Positions 19,857-30,700 of a stretch of 64,000 bases of DNA are shown here, piece after piece (the first letter of the stretch is position 1; each line of letters starts with the position of its first letter). The translations under genes were made by a program, and so were the position numbers. The DNA comes from Rhabditoides inermis (taxonomy: Eukaryota; Nematoda; Chromadorea; Rhabditida; Rhabditidae). Location: NCBI GenBank assembly GCA_963966185.1, contig CAWZYM010000141.1:326001-390000 (forward strand). The letters are read 5' to 3'. Below the pieces are notes generated by a model. It saw only the letters and a list, made by a program, of their open reading frames with translations, was not told the DNA's origin and made no database searches.

Positions 19857-20765
19857 ATTTTGATTGTCGGGAGCTGTGGGTGAGGTGAGGTGAGATACCC
19901 ACTCCCCATGGCGCCCCGTCTCTCCCCTCTTCATATTGATTTGATCCATATTCCCGCCAATTTGGCTCACTCTCATAGTCCACGTCTCCCTCTCCGCATG
20001 TTTTATGGTTTTGACCTGACAACATGAACGCAGCAATTCGGCTATATTGTTAGCCACCCGCCTTTCGGCAATAGTGTCTCTATTTGAGGCACGACCCTTG
20101 TAGTATCCATATTTTGGATACGAACTTTTGGCCCAATTTGGGCCACACAATATGATATTAGCTTCACACTCTCCCACTTACAATCGACAATGCGGCTACT
20201 ACTGGCCACACTGCCGTCTGGCACTAGTGTCTCTATTTGAGGCACGACCACCCTAGTATCCATATTTTGGATACGCAACATTAGCCCTATTTTGGGCTAA
20301 CCCCTTGATCCTTCGGGATCTTATCTGCATTTACATTTACTTTATTCAGACTATATCTAATCAATCCTTGTAAATAACATACAATCCTTTTCAAATTCGT
20401 GTTTTCCACTACCGGCTGAAATGCCACGAGCCGTTCCAACTAAGTTTGGTTTTCTGTCTCTCTTTATCATTCCCTCAATACCACCTTTCAATCCAACCAT
20501 TCTCACCAAACCTCTACTGCATTCGAAAAGAATGCAATCTATGTTTCCCTTGGAATAGATGCTTAGTGTCTCGAATGATTCACATGAAAAGTAGCATCAC
20601 TGATCATTCCATCAAGGAGGAAGGACACCTCGGGGATCTCGTTATCCCGCTTAAACCGGCTTCATGATGTGATGAGGTTATAGTAGCACAGGGGTTCTCT
20701 CGGGCTTGCCTGGGAGGGCTCGGCTTAGTTGCCACCCGGTGACACGGGCCCTGTCGCCAACCTGC
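19857..20765 (+). promoter_or_regulatory. PLE 5' leader with hairpin series
   Basis: About 0.9 kb of non-coding leader, found only in the full copy. A ~75 bp block occurs twice, about 152 bp apart (20068-20145 and 20221-20300), sharing TAGTGTCTCTATTTGAGGC and the hairpin GTATCC-ATATTTT-GGATAC (20103-20121, 20256-20274). Further short stems follow: GGCCC/GGGCC, TTAGCCC/GGGCTAA, and GATCC-TTCG-GGATC (20307-20320), a UUCG-tetraloop hairpin. GGTGACACGGG (20738-20748) pairs with CCCGTGTCACC (20829-20839) across the start codon. It could be a promoter, translation or packaging structure. Confidence 0.55.
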
Positions 20766-23717
20766 ATGAAGTGTCGAGTCGGGGCGCTCCCTTTGATATT
20801 CTATCCGCACATTCTTTCCATTCGCCTCCCCGTGTCACCCGTACGGAGGACGTGCCTCCACAAAACCCCGGCCGTGGTGGGCCATTATAAATCACCAGCG
20901 AACCAACAGAAAACCCCATATTATACTCAAACTAGTTTTGAGAGCAGAAAAATAGGTGGAAGACATGTTATTCAAGTACCATATAACAATGACCATATAG
21001 GTGAATCTTGTGGAAAGTCGAGATGTGTTATTTGTCCGAAAATTAGTTTCACTGATCATGTTATTAGTAATGCTACAGGACGTACCATTTCTACTAACAA
21101 ACACGCGACTACTTGTTGTTCTACCAAAAACTTAATATATATGATTACTTGTAATCGGTGCAGGCTACAATATGTAGGTGAAACCACCACAACCGTGAAA
21201 CAACGAATGTCAGCTCACCGCCACAGTTTCAAAAATGGTATTCTGAATACATATTTGAGTAAGCACTTCAAACTTTCGGATCATGATCATGAAGATTTCT
21301 CAATAGACATTCTCGACAGTGCGGAAGAAAATCGTGACAAAACTATCCTTCATGAAAAAGAACAGTTTTGGATTCGAATGATGGTTACTGCCTATCCCTT
21401 TGGACTCAATGATCAAATAAAAGGATTCGGTAATATCTCTGATTTAAGTATTCAAAATTGTAAAATTAAGTCGCACCCCTACTTCTCTATGCAAATCAAA
21501 AATGTCAGTAAGAAATGTCGTGGTAAAAAGAGAAGAAGTCGGCCAGCAAATTATAATTTAATGTCGATATCAGATATTGTTTCGGAAGTTGAAAAGAACA
21601 AAGGCTTTTCATTGCACAAGTTTTTTAAAACTATTTCACGAAATAATACGGATAAGTTGATTGATTTTATGATAAATAATTCTGATTTTAATAATTTGAA
21701 TAAACTCACTCAACTTAAGATTTTTGCGGGAACGTGTAAATCACTTATGAAACTAAACAATGCACAACAAACAGTTACACGTTTTCACAATTTGAAAATT
21801 AATTATGATGGAAAATTCTTGGAAAGTGTGAACATTGCGAAAATAATCAACCGTAGCTTCCGTAATATAATTACACGAGAACAAATTTATAACGATAAAA
21901 ATGTGTTGAATACTAGAATACTTTACCAATACGATCTTCCAATTTCCTCTGTAATTTGTAACTATAACCGCTTCCTTAAAACACTAACCACAGAACGTAT
22001 ACGGGAAATTTTACTAGGCGATTGCATGTGTGATTCAAAGTATTCCCAATATAAAGATTCTCACCATGAACATGTGGTCACTGGTAATTTGAATATTATT
22101 GAGGACATCAATTTGAGAACAATAATGCTGAAAGGTACGAAGTTCAGAACACCAAAACTAGTTAACAAAATAGAAAGTCTTGAAACTATTCTAGAACATG
22201 TAACCACTCACTTGGATAAACTTCAGAAGAGTTATAACATTCCACTAAATACTTTTGAAGTTTTTTCATCACGAGTAAAGATGCACCTAAGCAAACGCTA
22301 CAATGAAGAATATGATAAATTTGATTTTCAGTACATTAACTATTCTAAAGAAACTTTATCTCAACTACAAAAACACTTTGTCATAACACCAATAGATAAG
22401 GCAGAAGGAAACTTTGCGCTGACATGTAACAAACTTTACATTCAAATCATGAATAAAGAACTAGGCTACGATGCCATAAACAACGTGGTGAACAGTAGTA
22501 ATGAAACATATGCTTTGTATGAAAAAGAGTCCATCGACAACATTGTGCTTAGGCATATTTCTGAAACAAAATCTTTTAATACAATTGAGGCTGATAATAA
22601 AACATTACCTAGAATTTATGCGATCCCAAAAATGCATAAAAGCCCAATAAAATTTCGATTTATAACTGGAGCTTTTAATAGTAGTCTCAAACCAATTTCA
22701 TTAGAATTGCAGTTGATACTATCCCATCTCAAATCACATTTTGCTAATTATTGCAAATTGATCAGACAGCGTAACAATACCGAAATATACTGGTCAATCA
22801 AAAACAGCCAAGAAGCAATCAATTCCATCAACAATATCACAAATAAACAGCATAAAGACCTCTATTGTGCTGATTTTGCTAGTTTGTTCACAAATCTTCC
22901 CCATGGAGTTGTCATGCAGAATATGTTCAAACTTGTAGACCTATGTTTTAACAATAGCGGGAAAAAGTACATTATTTCCGGTTATAAAAAGGCATATTAT
23001 TCTAACGATGAGAATAATGCAAATAGAAACAAATATACACCAGTAGATGTGAAATTCATGATTCAATATATTCTTCACAACAGTTTTGCAATTTATGGAG
23101 ATAAACTTTTCAAGCAAACATCCGGTACCCCTCAGGGAAACAATGCCTCTCCATCGTTGGCAGACCTAACACTTTCTTTCATGGAATTCGAATACGTTAA
23201 AGCAAATGAAAATGTTTTCAAGTCTGGTTTCAAGGCATATAGGTATATGGATGATCTCTTGATTGTCCATAATCCTACAAATGATGCTCTGCAGAGAACA
23301 GTTGACAGTGTATACCATAGTTCCCTCACACTAGAACAAACGAACGTCGGACCAAACAATGCAATCTTCTTGGATTTGAATATTTCAAAGGCACATAACC
23401 AGTTCTCAGTGGAATTATATAACAAAACAGATGATTACAATTTTGAAGTAGTCAGATATCCGAACTACAATTCTAATATAAAGATGTCTGTGGGTTGGAA
23501 CACAATGAACGGTGAACTCACACGCATTTTCAGAACATGCACAGAGACAGCTTCCTTTAAGGTTAGATGCAAACAGTTAGTGTGCAACTTTCTCAAAAAT
23601 GAGTATCCGCGGAGAAAAGTAGAATTAGAATTCTGTAAATTAGTTATGCGGAATAAATCAATGATGGTAAAGCATAACATTCGTGGTGTGTCTGATGTTC
23701 TATCACTAATCAAGTAA
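20766..23717 (+). CDS. Penelope-like GIY-YIG nuclease / reverse transcriptase (Naiad type)
   Basis: 983 residues from the first ATG at 20766. The frame is open further up to a TTG at 20706, and the residue numbers here count from that TTG (ATG = 21). N-terminal GIY-YIG nuclease: I-Y-M at 144-146, Cys149 and Cys152, Y-V-G at 156-158, Arg167, His171, and probable catalytic Glu219 in H-E-K-E-Q-F-W. The Cys pair plus downstream His residues fit the CCHH zinc motif of PLE nucleases. A linker has C-M-C at 440-442 followed by H-H-E-H-V-V-T-G-N-L, the C-x-C domain of N-terminal-nuclease PLEs. RT: motif A D-F-A-S-L-F with Asp723, G-T-P-Q-G around 807-811, Y-M-D-D at 847-850. It nicks the target and reverse-transcribes its RNA there. 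No in-frame TGA, so no selenocysteine version. All catalytic residues are present; it may be active. Confidence 0.92.
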   Translation: MKCRVGALPLIFYPHILSIRLPVSPVRRTCLHKTPAVVGHYKSPANQQKTPYYTQTSFESRKIGGRHVIQVPYNNDHIGESCGKSRCVICPKISFTDHVISNATGRTISTNKHATTCCSTKNLIYMITCNRCRLQYVGETTTTVKQRMSAHRHSFKNGILNTYLSKHFKLSDHDHEDFSIDILDSAEENRDKTILHEKEQFWIRMMVTAYPFGLNDQIKGFGNISDLSIQNCKIKSHPYFSMQIKNVSKKCRGKKRRSRPANYNLMSISDIVSEVEKNKGFSLHKFFKTISRNNTDKLIDFMINNSDFNNLNKLTQLKIFAGTCKSLMKLNNAQQTVTRFHNLKINYDGKFLESVNIAKIINRSFRNIITREQIYNDKNVLNTRILYQYDLPISSVICNYNRFLKTLTTERIREILLGDCMCDSKYSQYKDSHHEHVVTGNLNIIEDINLRTIMLKGTKFRTPKLVNKIESLETILEHVTTHLDKLQKSYNIPLNTFEVFSSRVKMHLSKRYNEEYDKFDFQYINYSKETLSQLQKHFVITPIDKAEGNFALTCNKLYIQIMNKELGYDAINNVVNSSNETYALYEKESIDNIVLRHISETKSFNTIEADNKTLPRIYAIPKMHKSPIKFRFITGAFNSSLKPISLELQLILSHLKSHFANYCKLIRQRNNTEIYWSIKNSQEAINSINNITNKQHKDLYCADFASLFTNLPHGVVMQNMFKLVDLCFNNSGKKYIISGYKKAYYSNDENNANRNKYTPVDVKFMIQYILHNSFAIYGDKLFKQTSGTPQGNNASPSLADLTLSFMEFEYVKANENVFKSGFKAYRYMDDLLIVHNPTNDALQRTVDSVYHSSLTLEQTNVGPNNAIFLDLNISKAHNQFSVELYNKTDDYNFEVVRYPNYNSNIKMSVGWNTMNGELTRIFRTCTETASFKVRCKQLVCNFLKNEYPRRKVELEFCKLVMRNKSMMVKHNIRGVSDVLSLIK

Positions 23718-24152
23718 ATCTAATAATTATGGCGCGCCAAACTAGAACTGTCTGCTACTGTGCCTCTCTCTTGTCTCTCACCCACTGACCCACAGTCGCC
23801 GCCTCTCTCGCCTCTCTCTTACCCGCTGACCCACAGTCGCGCATTGTCTGCGCCCCCTATTATTTTCGCACTGATTGCCGCTGCCACATCTACTCTTCCC
23901 CCGCATATTCTCCTCGCAACGGCTCTTCCATATGAGTTATCTGTTATTTCGATCATTATTTTATAATATTTACTAACTAGTATATGTTTGTTGTTGTCCT
24001 TGTCTTATATGTTTGTGTTAACCTCTCATGCGTGGTCATCTCTGATGAGTGCTCCGCCTCGCATGAGACTGTCCGAACAATCCAGTCAGGTGAAAGGAGC
24101 CGAAACTGGATTGTTCTTCATGTATTTCTTATCACAACTCCCCCTTTTTCTA
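23718..24152 (+). other. PLE 3' UTR (copy 2)
   Basis: The same 435 bp tail as 19422-19856, ending CCCCCTTTTTCTA at the junction with Gypsy-1 LTR. It contains the second hammerhead-like motif. Confidence 0.85.
24025..24116 (+). ncRNA. Rearranged hammerhead-ribozyme-like motif (copy 2)
   Basis: An identical copy of 19729-19820, offset by exactly 4,296 bp: CTGATGA at 24042-24048, the GTC triplet ending at 24087, GAAA at 24102-24105. Predicted cleavage after 19791 and 24087 would release one 4,296 nt unit containing the whole ORF. Activity is untested. Confidence 0.6.
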
Positions 24153-24788
24153 ATACAATAGTAAAGGACACTGAGTAGAAGACTGCTACTCGAAAGCGTG
24201 TGCCTGAACTAGGTGACTAAAGAAGTGAAGTGGGTGTCTGGGTCATGGTTTATATAGTGGCATACTGGCGGGAGAATACTGATAGACTCTGATCTATGGG
24301 CGGGAATACACTGATCTACGAGTGAGTGAATAGTCTGGGCGGGAATAGGAGGAGTGAGGGGAGCTAAGGGGCGCGGCTGGCATGCCGGCGTAGAATGTGG
24401 GTCACGGGAAGTGAGCGGGCCTATAGAAGGGGCCGCGAACGTCGCTCATCCTTCCTCGTAGTTGCTCTTCCTCTCCTCGTCCCTGCTCGTGCCATCGCCA
24501 TCGGGTGCGCGTGTGGAATGTGCGCCCGATGAGTAAGTGCTCGGTCTGCTCGCACGTGGTGTAGCTCCCACCTGGAGTGGACTCTACTTGGTCCCTTTCA
24601 CTCACCGGCACTACGTACGTAGAGCTGTTACTCGCGGCACTCTCAGTACTCGCGATACTCTCGGCACTCGCGGTACTCTCGGTACTGTAAGTACCGCGCC
24701 TCTGTAAGTTAAGAGACCCGACTGTCCCAGCCTACACTAGAGTATACTAAGACGAGTGCACACATAGTGAACCTCACACTATGTGACA
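24153..24788 (-). repeat. Gypsy-1 5' LTR, outer piece
   Basis: 636 bp identical by eye to 9933-10568. It ends TGTGACA (24788) against the satellite, with flank CTATG. Confidence 0.94.
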
Positions 24789-27700
24789 CTATGATGAGAG
24801 TGTAAGACAGACAGACAGACAGACAGGCATCATACACACCACGCTTTATCCCTTCTTCCTCTACTCGAACAACAGTGACATGGCAACTCATCTTCTCCCC
24901 TCCTCTCCCTATACTATGATGAGAGTGTAAGACAGACAGACAGACAGACAGACATCATACACACCACGCTTTATCCCTTCTTCCTCTACTCGAACAACAG
25001 TGACATTGCCACTCCTTCTCTCCCCTCCTCTCCCTATACTATAATGAGAGTGTAATACAGACAGACAGACAGACATCATACACACCACGCTTTATCCCTT
25101 CTTCCTCTATTCGAACAACAGTGACATGGCCACTCCTCCTCTCCCCTCCTCTCCCTATACTATAATGAGAGTGTAAGACAGACAGACAGACAGACATCAT
25201 ACACACCACGCTTTATCCCTTCTTCCTCTACTCGAACAACAGTGACATGGCCACTCCGCCTCTCCCCTCCTCTCCCTTTACTATAATGAGAGTGTAAGAC
25301 AGACAGACTGACAGACATCATACACACCACGCTTTATCCCTTTTTCCTCTACTCGAACAACAGTGACATGACCACTCCTCCTCTCCCCTCCTCTCCCTAT
25401 ACTATGATGAGAGTGTAAGACAGACAGACAGACAGACAGACATCATACACACCACGCTTTATCCCTTCTTCCTCTACTCGAACAACAGTGACATGACCAC
25501 TCCTCCTCTCCCCTCCTCTCCCTTTACTATAATGCGAGTGTAAGACAGACAGACAGACAGACAGACATCATACACACCACGCTTTATCCCTTCTTCCTCT
25601 ACTCGAACAACTGTGACATGGCCACTCCTCCTCTCCCCTCCTCTCCCTATAGTATAATGAGAGTGTAAGACAGACAGACAGACAGACAGACAGACATCAT
25701 ACACACCACGCTTTATCCCTTCTTCCTCTACTCGAACAACAGTGACATGACCACTCCTCCTCTCCCCTCCTCTCCCTATAGTATAATGAGAGTGTAAGAC
25801 AGACAGGCAGACAGACAGACAGACATCATACACACCACGCTTTATCCCTTCTTCCTCTATTCGAACAACAGTGACATGGCCACTCCGCCTCTCCCCTCCT
25901 CTCCCTTTACTATAATGAGAGTGTAAGACAGACAGACTGACAGACATCATACACACCACGCTTTATCCCTTCTTCCTCTACTCGAACAACAGTGACATGG
26001 CCACTCCTCCTCTCCCCTCCTCTCCCTATACTCTAATGAGAGTGTAAGACAGACAGGCAGACAGACAGACAGACATCATACATACCACGCTTTATCCCTT
26101 CTTCCTCTACTCGAACAACAGTGACATGGCCACTCCTCCTCTCCCTATAGTATAATGAGAGTGTAAGACAGACAGGCAGACAGACAGACAGACATCATAC
26201 ACACCACGCTTTATCCCTTCTTCCTCTACTCGAACAACAGTGACATGGCCACTCCGCCTCTCCCCTCCTCTCCCTTTACTATAATGAGAGTGTAAGACAG
26301 ACAGACTGACAGACATCATACACACCACGCTTTATCCCTTCTTCCTCTACTCGAACAACAGTGACACGACCACTCCTCCTCTCCCTATAGTATAATGAGA
26401 GTGTAAGACAGACAGACAGGCAGACAGACAGACATCATACACACCACGCTGTATCCCTTCTTCCTCTACTCGAACAACAGTGACATGGCCACTCCGCCTC
26501 TCCCCTCCTCTCCCTTTACTATAATGAGAGTGTAAGACAGACAGACTGACAGACATCATACACACCACGCTTTATCCCTTCTTCCTCTACTCGAACAACA
26601 GTGACATGACCACTCCTCCTCTCCCTATAGTATAATGAGAGTGTAAGACAGACAGACAGACAGACAGACAGACATCATACACACCACGCTTTATCCCTTC
26701 TTCCTCTACTCGAACAACAGTGACATGACCACTCCTCCTCTCCCCTCCTCTCCCTATAGTATAATGAGAGTGTAAGACAGACAGGCAGACAGACAGACAG
26801 ACATCATACACACCACGCTTTATCCCTTCTTCCTCTATTCGAACAACAGTGACATGGCCACTCCGCCTCTCCCCTCCTCTCCCTTTACTATAATGAGAGT
26901 GTAAGACAGACAGACTGACAGACATCATACACACCACGCTTTATCCCTTCTTCCTCTACTCGAACAACAGTGACATGGCCACTCCTCCTCTCCCCTCCTC
27001 TCCCTATACTCTAATGAGAGTGTAAGACAGACAGGCAGACAGACAGACAGACATCATACATACCACGCTTTATCCCTTCTTCCTCTACTCGAACAACAGT
27101 GACATGGCCACTCCTCCTCTCCCCTCCTCTCCCTATAGTATAATGAGAGTGTAAGACAGACAGGCAGACAGACAGACAGACATCATACACACCACGCTTT
27201 ATCCCTTCTTCCTCTATTCGAACAACAGTGACATGGCCACTCCGCCTCTCCCCTCCTCTCCCTTTACTATAATGAGAGTGTAAGACAGACAGACTGACAG
27301 ACATCATACACACCACGCTTTATCCCTTCTTCCTCTACTCGAACAACAGTGACATGGCCACTCCTCCTCTCCCCTCCTCTCCCTATACTCTAATGAGAGT
27401 GTAAGACAGACAGGCAGACAGACAGACAGACATCATACATACCACGCTTTATCCCTTCTTCCTCTACTCGAACAACAGTGACATGGCCACTCCTCCTCTC
27501 CCTATAGTATAATGAGAGTGTAAGACAGACAGGCAGACAGACAGACAGACATCATACACACCACGCTTTATCCCTTCTTCCTCTACTCGAACAACAGTGA
27601 CATGGCCACTCCGCCTCTCCCCTCCTCTCCCTTTACTATAATGAGAGTGTAAGACAGACAGACAGACAGACATCATACACACCACGCTTTATCCCTTCTT

Positions 27701-30700
27701 CCTCTACTCGAACAACAGTGACACGACCACTCCTCCTCTCCCTATAGTATAATGAGAGTGTAAGACAGACAGGCAGACAGACAGACAAACATCATACACA
27801 CCACGCTTTATCCCTTCTTCCTCTACTCGAACAACAGTGACATGGCCACTCCTCCTCTCCCTATAGTATAATGAGAGTGTAAGACAGACAGGCAGACAGA
27901 CAGACAGACATCATACACACCACGCTTTATCCCTTCTTCCTCTACTCGAACAACAGTGACATGGCCACTCCGCCTCTCCCCTCCTCTCCCTTTACTATAA
28001 TGAGAGTGTAAGACAGACAGACTGACAGACATCATACACACCACGCTTTATCCCTTCTTCCTCTACTCGAACAACAGTGACATGACCACTCCTCCTCTCC
28101 CTATAGTATAATGAGAGTGTAAGACAGACAGGCAGACAGACAGACAGACATCATACACACCACGCTTTATCCCTTCTTCCTCTACTCGAACAACAGTGAC
28201 ATGGCCACTCCTCCTCTCCCTATAGTATAATGAGAGTGTAAGACAGACAGGCAGACAGACAGACAGACATCATACACACCACGCTTTATCCCTTCTTCCT
28301 CTACTCGAACAACAGTGACATGGCCACTCCGCCTCTCCCCTCCTCTCCCTTTACTATAATGAGAGTGTAAGACAGACAGACTGACAGACATCATACACAC
28401 CACGCTTTATCCCTTCTTCCTCTACTCGAACAACAGTGACAGACCACTCCTCCTCTCCCCTCCTCTCCCTTTACTATAATGAGAGTGTAAGACAGACAGA
28501 CAGACAGACATCATACACACCACGCTTTATCCCTTCTTCCTCTACTCGAACAACAGTGACATGACCACTCCTCCTCTCCCCTCCTCTCCCTATAGTATAA
28601 TGAGAGTGTAAGACAGACAGACAGGCAGACAGACAGACATCATACACACCACGCTTTATCCCTTCTTCCTCTATTCGAACAACAGTGACATGGCCACTCC
28701 GCCTCTCCCCTCCTCTCCCTTTACTATAATGAGAGTGTAAGACAGACAGACTGACAGACATCATACACACCACGCTTTATCCCTTCTTCCTCTACTCGAA
28801 CAACAGTGACATGGCCACTCCTCCTCTCCCCTCCTCTCCCTATACTCTAATGAGAGTGTAAGACAGACAGGCAGACAGACAGACAGACATCATACATACC
28901 ACGCTTTATCCCTTCTTCCTCTACTCGAACAACAGTGACATGGCCACTCCTCCTCTCCCTATAGTATAATGAGAGTGTAAGACAGACAGGCAGACAGACA
29001 GACAGACATCATACACACCACGCTTTATCCCTTCTTCCTCTACTCGAACAACAGTGACATGGCCACTCCGCCTCTCCCCTCCTCTCCCTTTACTATAATG
29101 AAAGTGTAAGACAGACAGACTGACAGACATCATACACACCACGCTTTATCCCTTCTTCCTCTACTCGAACAACAGTGACACGACCACTCCTCCTCTCCCT
29201 ATAGTATAATGAGAGTGTAAGACAGACAGGCAGACAGACAGACAAACATCATACACACCACGCTTTATCCCTTCTTCCTCTACTCGAACAACAGTGACAT
29301 GGCCACTCCTCCTCTCCCTATAGTATAATGAGAGTGTAAGACAGACAGGCAGACAGACAGACAGACATCATACACACCACGCTTTATCCCTTCTTCCTCT
29401 ACTCGAACAACAGTGACATGGCCACTCCGCCTCTCCCCTCCTCTCCCTTTACTATAATGAGAGTGTAAGACAGACATACTGACAGACATCATACACACCA
29501 CGCTTTATCCCTTCTTCCTCTACTCGAACAACAGTGACATGACCACTCCTCCTCTCCCTATAGTATAATGAGAGTGTAAGACAGACAGGCAGACAGACAG
29601 ACAGACATCATACACACCACGCTTTATCCCTTCTTCCTCTACTCGAACAACAGTGACATGGCCACTCCTCCTCTCCCTATAGTATAATGAGAGTGTAAGA
29701 CAGACAGGCAGACAGACAGACAGACATCATACACACCACGCTTTATCCCTTCTTCCTCTACTCGAACAACAGTGACATGGCCACTCCGCCTCTCCCCTCC
29801 TCTCCCTTTACTATAATGAGAGTGTAAGACAGACAGACTGACAGACATCATACACACCACGCTTTATCCCTTCTTCCTCTACTCGAACAACAGTGACATG
29901 ACCACTCCTCCTCTCCCTATAGTATAATGAGAGTGTAAGACAGACAGGCAGACAGACAGACAGACATCATACACACCACGCTTTATCCCTTCTTCCTCTA
30001 CTCGAACAACAGTGACATGGCCACTCCTCCTCTCCCTATAGTATAATGAGAGTGTAAGACAGACAGGCAGACAGACAGACAGACATCATACACACCACGC
30101 TTTATCCCTTCTTCCTCTACTCGAACAACAGTGACATGGCCACTCCGCCTCTCCCCTCCTCTCCCTTTACTATAATGAAAGTGTAAGACAGACAGACTGA
30201 CAGACATCATACACACCACGCTTTATCCCTTCTTCCTCTACTCGAACAACAGTGACACGACCACTCCTCCTCTCCCTATAGTATAATGAGAGTGTAAGAC
30301 AGACAGACAGACAGACAGACAGACATCATACACACCACGCTTTATCCCTTCTTCCTCTACTCGAACAACAGTGACATGGCCACTCTTCCTCTCCCTATAG
30401 TATAATGAGAGTGTAAGACAGACAGGCAGACAGACAGACATCATACACACCACGCTTTATCCCTTCTTCCTCTACTCGAACAACAGTGACATGGCCACTC
30501 CGCCTCTCCCCTCCTCTCCCTTTACTATAATGAGAGTGTAAGACAGACAGACTGACAGACATCATACACACCACGCATTATCCCTTCTTCCTCTACTCGA
30601 ACAACAGTGACATGACCACTCCTCCTCTCCCTATAGTATAATGAGAGTGTAAGACAGACAGGCAGACAGACAGACAGACATCATACACACCACGCTTTAT

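Larger units (their letters stand above)
17957..24152 (+). mobile_element. Penelope-like element, Naiad type, tandem (pseudo-LTR) insertion
   Basis: A 5'-truncated copy (17957-19856, 1,900 bp) is joined head to tail to a complete unit (19857-24152, 4,296 bp), giving the terminal repetition called a pseudo-LTR in PLEs. The intact Gypsy-1 LTR at 9731-10568 shows the uninterrupted target. The overlap is 4 bp, ATAC (9933-9936), present at both ends (17953-17956 and 24153-24156). The truncated copy's first bases would also be preceded by ATAC inside the full unit (22249-22252), so the ATAC may be microhomology, duplication or both. The N-terminal GIY-YIG nuclease, the C-x-C linker and the C-terminal RT give the permuted order of Naiad-type PLEs. 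The copies look identical except one noted base. Confidence 0.92.
9731..24788 (-). mobile_element. Gypsy-1: Ty3/Gypsy LTR retrotransposon inserted in the satellite, split by a PLE
   Basis: The left copy 9731-10568 (838 bp) matches 17751-17956 joined to 24153-24788. The two pieces total 842 bp, which is 838 plus a 4 bp overlap, so they form one LTR interrupted by the PLE. On the minus strand the order is 5' LTR (right), primer-binding site at 17750, a ~2.8 kb leader, a gag-like ORF, pol (RT, RNase H, integrase), a polypurine tract and the 3' LTR. Flanks are CTATA (9726-9730) and CTATG (24789-24793), a 4-5 bp target duplication in a satellite monomer. Without the PLE the element is about 8.86 kb. 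LTRs look identical by eye. Confidence 0.93.

Noticed and set aside
20706..20765. PLE protein start at 20706
   Set aside because: The codon is TTG. The first ATG is at 20766, so the upstream 20 codons are probably leader.
20706..23717. Selenocysteine version of the PLE protein
   Set aside because: Some Naiad elements are reported to use in-frame TGA. This ORF has none.
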